Assembly (NCBI RefSeq): GCF_019320115.1
Contig: NC_089589.1
Location: 22,777,265 to 22,841,264, forward strand
DNA: 64,000 nt
Direction: 5' to 3'
DNA from: Miscanthus floridulus
Taxonomy: Eukaryota > Streptophyta > Magnoliopsida > Poales > Poaceae
Position numbers and translations under genes: made by a program
Notes under the pieces: model-generated
The model's database searches: none
Told to the model about the DNA's origin: nothing
What the model saw: only the letters and a program-made list of their open reading frames with translations
Part shown: positions 1 through 9,994 of the stretch, piece after piece
Position numbering within the stretch: position 1 is the first letter of the stretch
Layout of the letters: each line of letters starts with the position of its first letter

Positions 1-619
1 CCGGCAGTGATGTCCAGATCTGGGGTAGTGAGGGCGTCCTATGTGCTGGTTGTGGTTTGATGTGTAGAAGCGTTGGAATCAATAATGTGATTAATTGATT
101 TTTGCTATACTGTCAATGTGGAACGCCCGTACATGTAGCTTTTCTATGAATATTTTCAGCATGTGCTTCAGGTATTCAGTCATGGACATAGCTAATGATG
201 AGAAGCACAGATCCCCCAGCCTGCCGAACAATGATATGTGATCATAATCTTCTTCTCTGGGTGTTCCAGTTTCATAGTGCATCAGTGTATGACTGTTGTA
301 GGCGTTTTATAGTACTTCAATGTTGCTATTATCAGTGTATGACAGTTGTAGGTGTTAGATTGTAAGAATTCATATCATAGAAGTCAACTCATGTTTTTTT
401 TTGTTTTCTGTAATGGAGCACATTGAAATATACCACAATACCAGGCCTGAATAATTGTAACGTTGTGGCAAGCACCGAGTATACATTGTTATCTGAAAAT
501 AACTCTCAAGAAGTTCCATGTTCTCCTAACATGGTCTCGTGCAAGCTACAATTCACGAAGAAAAAAAAATTGGCAATATGATTGATTCAAGAGTAAATTT
601 GCGCAAAGGATCTGGTCTT
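1..619. other. No gene seen; short direct repeat
   Basis: I see no supported gene here. Short ORFs are isolated and look random. A direct repeat of about 28 bases with a few mismatches occurs near 282-309 and again near 330-357. The segment lies beyond the 3' flank of the NLR fragment that starts at about 620. Confidence 0.5.
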
Positions 620-1857
620 TACATTGTCGATTTTCCATGACCTGCCTTGAGATAGATAGAAGCAGCCCACACCATTTCCAGTATTAACAAACCAGAAACT
701 GAAGTGAGGCTTGCTATGTACATCCACTTGGCAAGCTGCATTTCCAGACACACCATAAACCATCCAAGCTGAAAGAAGCTGTATCATAACGTTTGTTCCG
801 TAACGACTCAAACTTAGATATACACATGCCTCTCAATTCTCGAGTGGCAAACTGCATGGAAATTCAACTGTAACGTGTACACAAATCACTGAAGAAAAAT
901 GAACAAATTCACATAACATTCTTGTCTCATTTTATTTGCATGTCAAATATCTGACTGCCTCAGAACAACCCGCAGGTTAAAAAAAGGAATAAATTCACAT
1001 CACAAATTCTGCATTGTTGCTTCTTCAGTCAAAGCGATGACGGTTCCAAGGTTCCTTCTGTCCATGTAGGTCACAGACGGGCACTCTACTTGCATGCAAG
1101 GGTCATATGCATTATATATTCTGCAGTGTTATACGCCCCTTACGAACAACTAGTAACAAGAACTGTATGTTGCATACTTGATTACTCCCTCAGTTGTTCC
1201 ACATTGACACATTCTTCTTCGATTTTGTCCCTTGAAATTTTCTCCACTTCGTCCAACAACACTTTCATCCCCTGAAACGTCACATGCAGTCAAGTGACGA
1301 GATATTCCAACAGCAAAAAAGGTACATACTCAGTATGCAACGTATAAAGCAGCAGTTGTGTTAATTTACCTGAAGCGTCAGCAGAGACGTTGATGTTTGT
1401 CTTGAAGCTGAATGGATCGCCTGTGTACTTCACGTACCACTTCCTTTCAATGTTGTTGTCATCATCATCTGCATATGCATTGACCTGCTTGATATGGCTG
1501 AACTTGTCCCACTCAGGGCCAGATTCCCTTTCAGCTATGGAAGCGAGCAGGGAGATGTCACAGTTTAGACGCAAATCCCTTGGGTTTACGTCCTGCAAGT
1601 ATACAGGGAGTGTTTTCATGTCGTAGTCCTCCAGTGTGAGTCTATGAAGTGCAGGCAAACCCTCCAATACCTTCAACTCTGGGCATCTTATGATCATGAG
1701 GTCCTGCAAATTTGGCAGATTGCTGATCCTCTCCAGGCTAGGACATCCAGCCACCTGAATTTTCGAATCAGAACGAAAGTTTTCCAAAGCGCTAGGGTGC
1801 TCATGATGGTGTGGTAGTAAGAACTCTGGCCCAACATGCTTGATGGCTGGGGCACTT
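620..1857 (-). pseudogene. NLR C-terminal LRR fragment with 3' flank (copy A2)
   Basis: This is the 3' end of a CC-NB-ARC-LRR resistance gene on the minus strand. It has only the last leucine-rich repeats and the C-terminal tail. Recognisable blocks are [30 protein letters not shown], the tail motif [17 protein letters not shown] and [20 protein letters not shown] donor follows the codons for ADASG (near 1370), and a short final exon starts at 1271. The 620-1270 part matches the 3' flank of the other copies. Upstream, homology stops abruptly at about 1857, where a non-NLR spacer begins. There is no NB-ARC or start, so it is a fragment. Between about 1500 and 1790 it is clearly more diverged from E2 than the flanking arm sequence is. 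Confidence 0.85.
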
Positions 1858-2710
1858 ATAATTTGTTGCGTTGTTCGTTTTTCTCCATTTTCGTTCTTGG
1901 CTATAATCTGAATTTCTCAGAGTTTGGGTCGATCCCAGGCGATGATTTCTTGGGGATAGATTCGTAGCAAGTTGAATTCCATCTTTGTAAATTTTTGGAA
2001 CGAATGATGGAGATTTGGGTCGTTTTTCTTTTGATTTTCTGGTCGCTCTTTCTCCCTGTTCGTGCCTAGCAGAGGCACTGCTTTTCCTGTTCGTCTTTTG
2101 CGCGTGGGGAGACGAGCAACTGAGCACCAGCACCGTGCTCACCAGGCCCGAGCCGGTGCTCGCCCAGAGAGGCCGAAGGCCTGCGCCAAGCAGCAGGAGC
2201 CGCGTGCTCCCAGAGCCCGAGCGGCGCTCGCCCAGGTGGCCATCCTCTCGTCGGTCTCCTCCCTGTCTCTACTTCCTTCGGTGCTTGCATCTGGCCGGCG
2301 GCGAGCTGACCCACCGCTGGCTGTTCCTCTCTCCATCTCCGCTCGGTACGTGCAACCCAGTGACGTGCGGTAGCTGTTTCACTCCGTTCGTGCGGTTTTT
2401 CTGTCGGTTCTGTTCGGCTGTCGGTGTACACCGCCTCCTGATCGTGCGGTGCACCGCTCGGCTGTGTCTGGTGCCTGTCAAAAGTGCCGGCCCAATTTCC
2501 AGTCTGGCAGGTTCGAATTTCCAGCCCTGTTTTTTTTTTGTTTCATCCGTGGTTTGCGCGTTTGTGCTCGGATTTAAGTTCCATCTTTTGCGTTGGTTTT
2601 CCATTGATTCAAGGAACTTATCTAAGTATTCTCGTCACCAGTTGGCATGGATATTTTAGATTTGGGAATTTCTTTTGGTTTGCTTGTTTGGCGGTGATTT
2701 GGGGACAGCG
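1858..2710. other. Spacer joining NLR 3' flank to LRR fragment, left-arm copy
   Basis: This stretch of about 850 bp has no NLR homology. It is GC-rich near 2060-2340. It recurs in inverse orientation at about 62710-63579, with the same junction to the LRR fragment (the word acaaattataagtgcccc on the minus strand). Long ORFs run on both strands, but they are proline/arginine-rich, overlap one another and have no recognisable domain, so I do not call a gene. The left copy has 68 bp that the right copy lacks, bounded by the direct repeat gctcgcccag. Origin unknown; a captured promoter/leader or an old transposable element is possible. Confidence 0.6.
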
Positions 2711-3094
2711 GCCAAATATTTCGAGAGAAATTTTACGGCTCCCGGTCACCGTTTTCGGTCCTTTATATTGCTACTAATTTAAATATCTGAAAAATAAAAG
2801 GAGCCTCGTTAGGAAGCTGCATTCTGATGGCACTGGCAGCATATATATGAACATTTAGTTGGCAACCTACGGCCATTTTCATGCTCACAATGAATCCGCA
2901 AGCCGGAATAAGCTGTATCATAACATTTGTTTTGTAACATGACGACTCACAACTTAATTATATGTACAAGGCTCTGTATTCTCAGGTGGTAACCTGCATC
3001 CACAGTAACACAGATTCGAATAAAAAAATTAATTCACATCACATCGCATTCTAGTAACCATGAATTTATTTGCAGTGTCCAACATCTGACTGCC

Positions 3095-3327
3095 TCACGA
3101 CGACCCGCAGCGTGGTAATCGGCTCCATTGCTGCTTCTTCGGGCGAAGCGATGATAGCTCCAGCCTCCAAGGCTGCTTTTTGTCCATGCGGCACTCCACC
3201 TGCAGGCGAGGTCTTTTATGCATTCTATAATCGATAGTGCTAGAGACGTATGTAGTAATTATAATAGTCTTGGAGTAGCATGCATACTTTATTGTTACTC
3301 CCTCTGTTGTTCCACGATGAATTCCCT
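3095..3327 (-). other. NLR copy A downstream region with candidate extra 3' exon
   Basis: This region immediately follows the stop of copy A and is repeated almost unchanged at 62179-62440. It contains a GTATGC donor, a CCTGCAG acceptor and an open frame whose translation contains LEAGAIIASAEEAAMEPITT and ends RVVVRQSDVGHCK before a TAA. The same frame is recognisable in copies B, D and E, and indels in its core are multiples of three. It may be an old terminal exon now lying in the 3' UTR because the previous exon carries a stop. A different 78-codon frame also runs through here and is identical in both arms. Confidence 0.45.
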
Positions 3328-5330
3328 TCAAACTTGCTCCACTTTGTCCAATAACACCTCCTCTGTTTCATCTCTAGTCAAATACATAAAGCAGCAGTGT
3401 TGTGTTAATTTGCCTGAAGCGCCGGCAGAGGGGCTGATGTTTGTCTTGAAGCTGAAAGGATCTATCGTGTACTTCACGTACCACTTCCTTCGAATGTTGT
3501 TGTCGTTATCATCTGCATATGCGTTGACCTGCTTGATATGGCTAAACTTGTCCCACTCAGGGCTAGATTTCCCTTTAGCTATGGAAGCAAGCAGCGAGGC
3601 GGCGCAGAGTACAAGCAAATCCCTTGGGTTTACGTCCTTCAAGTATCCAGGGAGTGTTTCCATGTCGTAGTCCTCCAATTCGAGTCTATGAAGTGCAGGC
3701 AAACCCTCTAGTATCTGCAACTCTTGGCACTTTACGATCACGAGGTCCTGCAATTTTGGCAGATTGCTAATCCTCTCCAGGCTAGGACATCTACTCACCA
3801 CAATTTTCAAACCAGAACCAAAGTTCTCCACAGCGCTTGGGTGCTCATGATGGTGTGGTAGTAAGAACTCTGGCCCAACACGCTTGATGGCTGGGGCGCT
3901 TCTAATCAGTAGGAACTCCAAGCTGGGGAGCTGTCAGGTAGCTCTGTGCAATAAGGCAAGTCTTCCATGAATAGAATCCTCAAGCATCCAAGGGACTCAA
4001 TTGCTGTCGACGTCATCCACCGTGGAAGTCGTTGACCAAAGTACCCTTCGATTCCTAGTGTTTCTATGCAAGGCGGAGGGCAGAGCTCATCAAACACCTT
4101 CTCGATGTGTTGCTGCTCTTCCTGTTTCACCAACCGGTGAGCACCTCCACTACTACTAGTGCACTGTAAGTACAGATAGCTGAGGCACACCTTTTCACCA
4201 AGCCTGGCTTTTATAGCAAATGAGGAAGAAGATACATTCTCCAGGCCATGTATAAGAAGACGCGTGAGCCGGTTAAGAGGTCCTAATTCTTCCAAACTAC
4301 ACCAATCACCCTCCACGTGGGCAGGAAACCCATTCAATACCCTTAAATTAGTTAGGCCACTGAAACCCCTGGGTATATTATTTATACCTGAGTTAAAAAG
4401 GCTTAGATACCTCAGCTGCCGTAACTCTCCAATGCCACGAGGAAGCTTCACCAAACTTTGACAATTAGTAAGGTCAATGCACTGCAATAATTTCATCTTG
4501 GCTATTTTTTTTGGCTGCCTAGATGTGTTAGTGCCATCTAGGCACAAATACCTCAAGTGTTTGAGTTGGACCAAAGATTCAGACAATGCATCAAAATTTC
4601 CATCTTCTATATGTAGGTTCCGCAAACAAGGAAAAGATGACAGTGAATCACCTGGGTTGATCTTTGTTTCCCCAACTAAAATAAGTGTTCGCAGTGATAC
4701 ATGTGCTTGTAGAGAACTCCACTCTAGCTCATTTGACTCTGATTCTTTGGATTTTAGTGATAACCCAATAACATTTTGTGTGTTAATGTTATTGGTATGG
4801 CCAGGCTCAGTTTTGTGAGCTATCAATGCTTCATCTCTAGTCAAATACTGAGCGAACGAGCGAACAACATCATGCATATTGCAAACTGTCTGGTCTATGT
4901 ACCCTTGAACAGGCTCTAGAAGGTTCCTAGCTATTAACTGGTCATAGTACTCTTTTCCTAACACTTCCAAATCCTGTGAGTTTCCATGAACAAATCCTTC
5001 ACTAATCCACATGGCAACAATACGGTCATACCAGAACACCGTGTTCTTTGGGAGGAGGGCGTAGTGCAGAAAGCAAGACTTCAACTCAGGGTTCAGATCT
5101 TGATAGCTCAGGTATACTGCATAGTTTAGCTCTTCTGGCATTTGAGATACTGACCATGTAGAATCATTAAGGATTTTTGTCCAGTCGCTTCGCCTTATGT
5201 TTTTCTGGCGGAGGAGGCCTCCTATTACTTTGACTGTGAGAGGCAAACCATCACATTCTGCTATAATCGACATTCCAATGTCCTTCAGTTTATCAAGCTT
5301 TTGTTCATCATTATTTTCATTTCCGACCAC
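3328..5330 (-). pseudogene. NLR copy A: ARC/LRR exon, frameshifted
   Basis: This is exon 2 of a CC-NB-ARC-LRR resistance gene, an intracellular immune receptor class. The exon starts at 5330 after an AG acceptor with VVGNENNDE. It shows the GLPL motif (CDGLPLTVKVIGGLL), an RNBS-D-like block (LKSCFLHYALLPK), an intact MHD motif (CNMHDVV), then LRRs such as LKHLRYLCLDG and LRQLRYLSLFN. A 10-bp deletion near 3934, relative to copy E, splits it into two frames (5336-3906 and 3921-3328). The final intron is shortened and its donor changed from GT to GC, so the tail reads through to ETEEVLLDKVEQV and a TGA at 3328. There is no exon 1: the intron is cut off at the 9955 junction. Without the P-loop half it cannot be a complete receptor. 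Confidence 0.9.
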
Positions 5331-5370
5331 CTGCAAGCAGCTAATTAAGCCAGCTAATTAAGCCAGCTAA

Positions 5371-5584
5371 GGTATACTGCATAGTTTAGCTCTTCAGGCA
5401 TTTGAGATACTGACTATGTAGAATCATTTAGGACATTTTTCCAGTCGCTTCGCCTTATGTTTTTCTGGCGGAGAAGGCCTTCTATTACTTTGACTGCGAG
5501 AGGCAAACCATCACATTTTGCTATAATCGACGTTTCAATGTCCTTCAATGCATCAACCTTTGGTTCATCATTGTTTCCAACCAC
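5371..5584 (-). pseudogene. Partial tandem duplicate of NLR exon 2 start
   Basis: This 214-bp segment repeats the first part of exon 2 of copy A (5111-5330) just upstream of it on the minus strand. It has its own AG acceptor context (TTTGCAG before GTGGTTGG). It carries a TAG where the other copies have TGG (the W of STWSVSQ), and a 6-bp deletion near its start. Between the two copies lies a short direct repeat of taattaagccagc. If spliced in, it would introduce a premature stop. It looks like an unequal or replication-slippage duplication rather than a functional extra exon. Confidence 0.85.
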
Positions 5585-6041
5585 CTGCAAAGCAACTTAA
5601 GCTTGTTAATTGAATGTAATATGTAGATATAAATACACTTGGTCATAATCGGAAGCAAAATCAAGTGCTAAAAAATGATACTGTGTGCAGAGGCAAAATT
5701 CACTAAAATAGATGGAAAAATCATCGTATATGTATATCACTACGGTGCAATTAGATGACGTCTGTGACTGTGTACAAGAATAGTGTTCTCATCATTCACT
5801 ATCATTACTAACTCTCGTCTACCTAATGTTTATAGTGACTCCAGTATTTATCGTATCTTTTATTTAATTTTTTTTTTATTAAAAAAGGTTGTACAGTACG
5901 CCAGACTACTTCTCACTGCCAAGTACTGACAGTGATAAGTGATAAAAAGCACAAAATGTACACCAGATTACTGCATCTTCACTGCCAGTAACCGACAATG
6001 ACAGTATTTAAACTCAAGATCTCAACATTCTCCTGAGCATC
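5585..6041 (-). other. NLR copy A intron 1, distal part
   Basis: This is non-coding sequence homologous in inverse orientation to 59665-60122 upstream of exon 2 of copy E, and more distantly to 15180-15506 of copy B and 44370-44690 (F). It ends at the 5-bp target duplication GCATC (6037-6041) that flanks the solo LTR. I see no gene within it. Confidence 0.75.
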
Positions 6042-8987
6042 TGTAACACCCTAAAATTTACATTGTTTTAAAATAGTAAATTTGATTTATTTATGTTATT
6101 TTGTGTGCATTCAAATATAGGAAAATAATATTTTTGGTGAAATTAAAATAAATAATAAGGAATAGATACAAGTTGAGGCATTCATGCTGCTGCACATTGT
6201 TTTTGTAGTGATTAGCTTTGACTAAAATTTGAATTGAATTCAAATTTACCTTGAAAATGAGATTTGAAAATTTTATTTATAAAAAGAAAAAGGAAATTTC
6301 TTTCTCTCCCCTCCCTTCCTCATTCGGCCCGCAAGCCATTTTCCCCGCTGGCCCCTTTTTTTTTTCCTCCGCACCAGCCCAGCCCAGCCGGCCCAGCACC
6401 GCCCGCCCGCAAGGCGCTGGCCCAGCAACCACCGCCGCTCCCTTGGCCCAGCTCGCCAGCAACCGTTGCCGCGCCTCGCCCTTCCCTCTCAGCCGCTGAC
6501 AGCCCGGCCCCACCTGTCGGCGCCATCCTCCACCTCCCGCACCCCCGCGGAACCGCCGCTGCCGCAACCGCTGCGCCCACGTCCCGCGTCGCCCGCGCCC
6601 CGGCCCCTACAAAACGAAGCCGACCCCCCCCCCCCCGCGCGCACCCCTGCTGCTCCCCGTCTCTTCTTCGCGCTCGCCAAGCACCGAGGAAGCTCCTGCA
6701 ACCGCCGCTCCGAGGTCACCGGAGTCCGCCGCCCGCCTCCACGCGAATCGCGGACTCCGAGCCGCCGTCGACCCCGTTCTCCCCGCTGTGAGCTTCACCG
6801 TGGTCCCCTCTCTCTCCCCGTGCAACTTATTTCCCGTTTCGTAGGCCGTAGACCTTGTGTTTGGGTGCGTCCGCGAGCTTTCGGCCGCCGGCCATGGCGC
6901 CCGCCGCCCCGGCCTTCCCCTCCGGCCGTCTTCTCGACCTGAGCGTGATCCCCTACTCCCTCCCTCTCTTCCGGTGCGTTCGGTTGCGCCAACCGTGGCC
7001 CTAGCCCCTGTACAGAGCTCGCTGCCGTGTTCTTACCGCCGGCCATGGAGTTAGCCGCCGGAGTTACTGTACCCCGCCGGTTTTCCTCTCTTCTCTCCCC
7101 CCAGATCGATTTCTGGCCATTCATTTCAAATCCGACGGCTCACGTTAGAAGATACCCCTTCGCGGGGCTGATTTGCAAAAGAGTCCCTGGACTTTTCTAA
7201 GTCCTAACCCGCCGTCCTTAGCGTATTTCTCCGAATGCGCAAACCCGTTTAGAAAGCGTAAACTTCGCTGTTTAAGTCAAAAGTACGCTTTCAGTATTTA
7301 CAGAAATGCCATTCGAACTGTTTCGCTTATAGAATTGTCGTTTTAACTCCGAATTGATCCATTCAAATCGCGTTAGCTTCGTAATTTCATAAGCTACATG
7401 TTGGAGCTACTGTTAGTCAAGTTTGGAACTTTTTAATTTCATGATTAGATTTAATTAAATATATGGCTATAGGAAAACCCGTTTAAATCATAACTTTCGC
7501 ATTTTAGCTCCGTTTTTCGTGAACTTCGCGTTGACGTGATCGTAGCGAGACGTAGATTAGTTTTACAAACATTTTATCTTGATTTCAATACTGTTGGTGT
7601 ACTGTTCTAATGATAGGAATGTTTGCTTTGCATGAATGCTTTGGAATGTTGTATGTTGCTGTGTTGGTCGCGTTCAGACGGTGAGGAAAACGTTGGAGAC
7701 CAAGAACTCTTCGACGACCAGCAGGACCAGCACGAGTTTGTGAACCAAGGCAAGTATAACATGGGCCTTCCTTGATGTCCTATTTCACTTTAAGCAATTA
7801 CTCATTTGCATGTGTCTAATTTTGATACCCGTAAGGACATCCTAGTGATTGTTATCCTGTTCCTTGTCTCCTATGGGTTAAATGCATATGGGTAGATTAC
7901 TAGTGCTCTAACTGAACTTGATATACATACTGATGAATGATACTATGGAACAAAGTGAGTAACATGAATTATAACAACTGTTCCATAGGGCGAAAGTGCA
8001 AATGACCTTTGTTCATGTTGCTCCCGGCCCTCCATAAGGACTTATCTGTCGGCAAAAGCTGGGACTGACAGTGCAACCGGGAGAGTCATATGGCTCTGAC
8101 TTTAGCTCAGTAATAGGACTTTTCCTAGCTGGTTAGAGGTTACCTTTTTGGCGCAAATGGGACTTGCCACTTTGGGTATAGGGCTGCCTCTGTTCCTATG
8201 AGTATAGCCGCGATGGATTTTTGCCATAGGAAAGGGGAGTCCCTACATCTACCTGCCAAGGAAACCTAGCGGCCCTAACTTGTTAGGGAAACCTGTGTAC
8301 CCTGCCCGCTCACCTTGGTAGTGACATGGGAGTAATTAACCCGGGCATAAGGGGATCACGACTCGCGGTGAATGTGCACCACCTCTGCAGAGGGTAACAA
8401 ACTGTTATAACAGCCGTGCTCACGGTTACGAGCGGCCCGGAAAACTCACAGAATAACTGGTTACCTGTTGATGATCATTTAAAGTTGTTCTATGATGATA
8501 TATGGTACACTTGACACTGATATATGTTCTTATGGGATTAAATGGGAGCTTAAGCAAAACTTGATAATATCTGATAATAAAAGCTTGTCGTACTAAAAAT
8601 GCTAACTGCAGTAAACCAGAGTCAATCCTTTTTGAGCTTCATAACCCCATGTTAGCTTGTTAAGTATGGAATGTACTTACACTTGTTTATTTTCTTTACT
8701 TGGATAAAAATCCCGAATGGGTAACAGATGACAACGGGTATGAGGATTTCCCGGAGGATTATTAGGCTTGTGGTCAACCAGTTGACCTTCCCTGTGATGA
8801 AGCCTATGAGAGTTTATTATCTTTTTATCTTTCCGCTGGGATGTATAAGACTAAGTTTTATTATAACTCTGATGTATGAGACACCGTGATGATACTTTAT
8901 GTAATTTGTCAGCTTGTGTGTGTGATTGATTCCTGGGCACACACGAGTTTTGTGCATTCAATTTTATCCTTAAAATTGGGTGTGACA
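6042..8987 (+). mobile_element. Solo LTR, about 2.9 kb, probably Ty3/gypsy type
   Basis: This 2946-bp insertion begins TGTAACACCC and ends GGGTGTGACA, the TG...CA ends of an LTR. It is flanked by the 5-bp target duplication GCATC at 6037-6041 and 8988-8992. The matching position in the right arm (near 59695) is an uninterrupted empty site, which fixes the borders. No gag, protease, reverse transcriptase or integrase reading frame is present and no internal domain separates two LTRs, so it is best read as a solo LTR left by recombination. The TGTAACACCC/GGGTGTGACA ends resemble grass Ty3/gypsy LTRs; that family assignment is from memory. A strongly GC-rich island spans about 6320-7130, and ORFs in it have no known domain. 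Confidence 0.85.
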
Positions 8988-8992
8988 GCATC

Positions 8993-9664
8993 TATACCAG
9001 CAGAGCTATACAACACTTGTGACTATACAACTGATGCTATTCTTTTAACTACATAATTTGGAATCTTATATTGCATATTTGATACTCTAAATGATCTCAA
9101 ATGAAAAGGTTGTAGCTGCAAAGTTGTAGATCGATCTCATCGACTACTAACTCTACTATTGACTTTGTCTCCATTCGACATCATTAACCATCTCAAATCC
9201 CATTGGTGAACTTACATAGAATATTTTGATATGTAAACCATCTTAAATTAAAAAGTTGTTAACTACAAAGTTTTAAATCTTTTTGAACGTATAAAGCTTA
9301 TCTTATCAAACATCATATGAAAAAGTTATTACTTTTTCGTAAAATAGCCTATCACTGTTGGTTGTAGCCACAAACCGGCCACGACGGGTGGTCCTTCACT
9401 GCATGTTCATGGCTATAACCAGCAGTGATGGTACACTGCCTGTCACTATCACTTGTAGCCACGATTCGTTCGTGAAAGTTCGATTCATTCGTGAAAGTTC
9501 ATCTATCACTGTCAGTTGTACTTTCACTACCGGTTCCAAAGCAACCAGCAATGATGGTCCGACAATGATGGCCTATGTGTTGCGGTAGTGCTAGGTCCTA
9601 TGCTACCCACTTGCCTATTAATAATGGTATGAACTATCATGTCAGCCTGCACTATGGCACTTAA
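8993..9664 (-). other. NLR copy A intron 1 with CACTA-like repeat end
   Basis: This is intron sequence shared with the right arm (59028-59693). It includes a repeat with CACTGCCGG-type words and an end reading GTAGTG at 9590 (minus-strand start CACTACCGCAACAC). The counterpart in the right arm starts at 59099. Copy B lacks the corresponding stretch of about 0.8 kb, so it is an insertion into the NLR intron. It also contains words of the type gttgtagatcgatctcatcg that are common in grass non-autonomous DNA transposons. No coding sequence seen. Confidence 0.6.
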
Positions 9665-9942
9665 GGCCATGTTTGGATGTTGTAGTATTAAGAGATGTAG
9701 TATTAACAAACAACGATTTTAGAACCTGTAGATGTGGTAAACCATGATTTAGCAACAAAGAGGTCTAGATATGAGTTTATAAAACTCTAAAGCGACTACA
9801 AATTTAGCAAAACTCTGGTTTTCAAAACCATAAAATTTGTTGCATCAAAACACTTCATACAACTCTAATAAAATCAAAGTATTTCATAAAAGCATGGTAC
9901 TTTTCTAAAACTCTAAAAATACATCTACATCCAAACAGGGCC
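9665..9942. mobile_element. Tourist-type MITE (left arm copy)
   Basis: This is a 278-bp element with inverted ends GGCCATGTTTGGATG and CATCCAAACAGGGCC, flanked by the 3-bp target duplication TAA (9662-9664 and 9943-9945). TWA target duplications and GGCC...GGCC ends are typical of PIF/Harbinger Tourist MITEs. The same element occupies the same site in the right arm (58747-59024). Copy B has the clean empty site (TTA at 15139-15141). It has no coding capacity. Confidence 0.9.
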
Positions 9943-9955
9943 TAAGATTTTGAAC

Positions 9956-9994
9956 AATACATCTACATCCAAAAATACATCATACAACTCTAAT
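9956..9994. other. Filler DNA at inverted-duplication breakpoint
   Basis: Homology to the right arm ends at 9955. The next 39 bases are patched from the adjacent MITE: 9956-9973 equals 9918-9935 (18 bp), about 9973-9981 repeats the aatacatc word, and 9981-9994 equals 9856-9869 (14 bp). CACTA-1 transposase homology starts directly after this. Templated filler of this kind is typical of break repair with template switching or polymerase-theta-type end joining. Confidence 0.75.

Noticed and set aside
2015..2659. 214-codon and overlapping ORFs on both strands in the spacer
   Set aside because: Several frames are open at once because the sequence is GC-rich; there are no domains, and the 68-bp indel between arms (not a multiple of three) breaks them.
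4264..4818. Plus-strand ORFs antisense to NLR copy A
   Set aside because: They are shadows of the LRR frame; the same antisense ORFs appear opposite copies B and E (16080-16406 and 60635-61189).
6251..7124. Long proline/arginine-rich ORFs on both strands
   Set aside because: They lie in the GC island of the solo LTR, overlap in all frames and have no recognisable domain.
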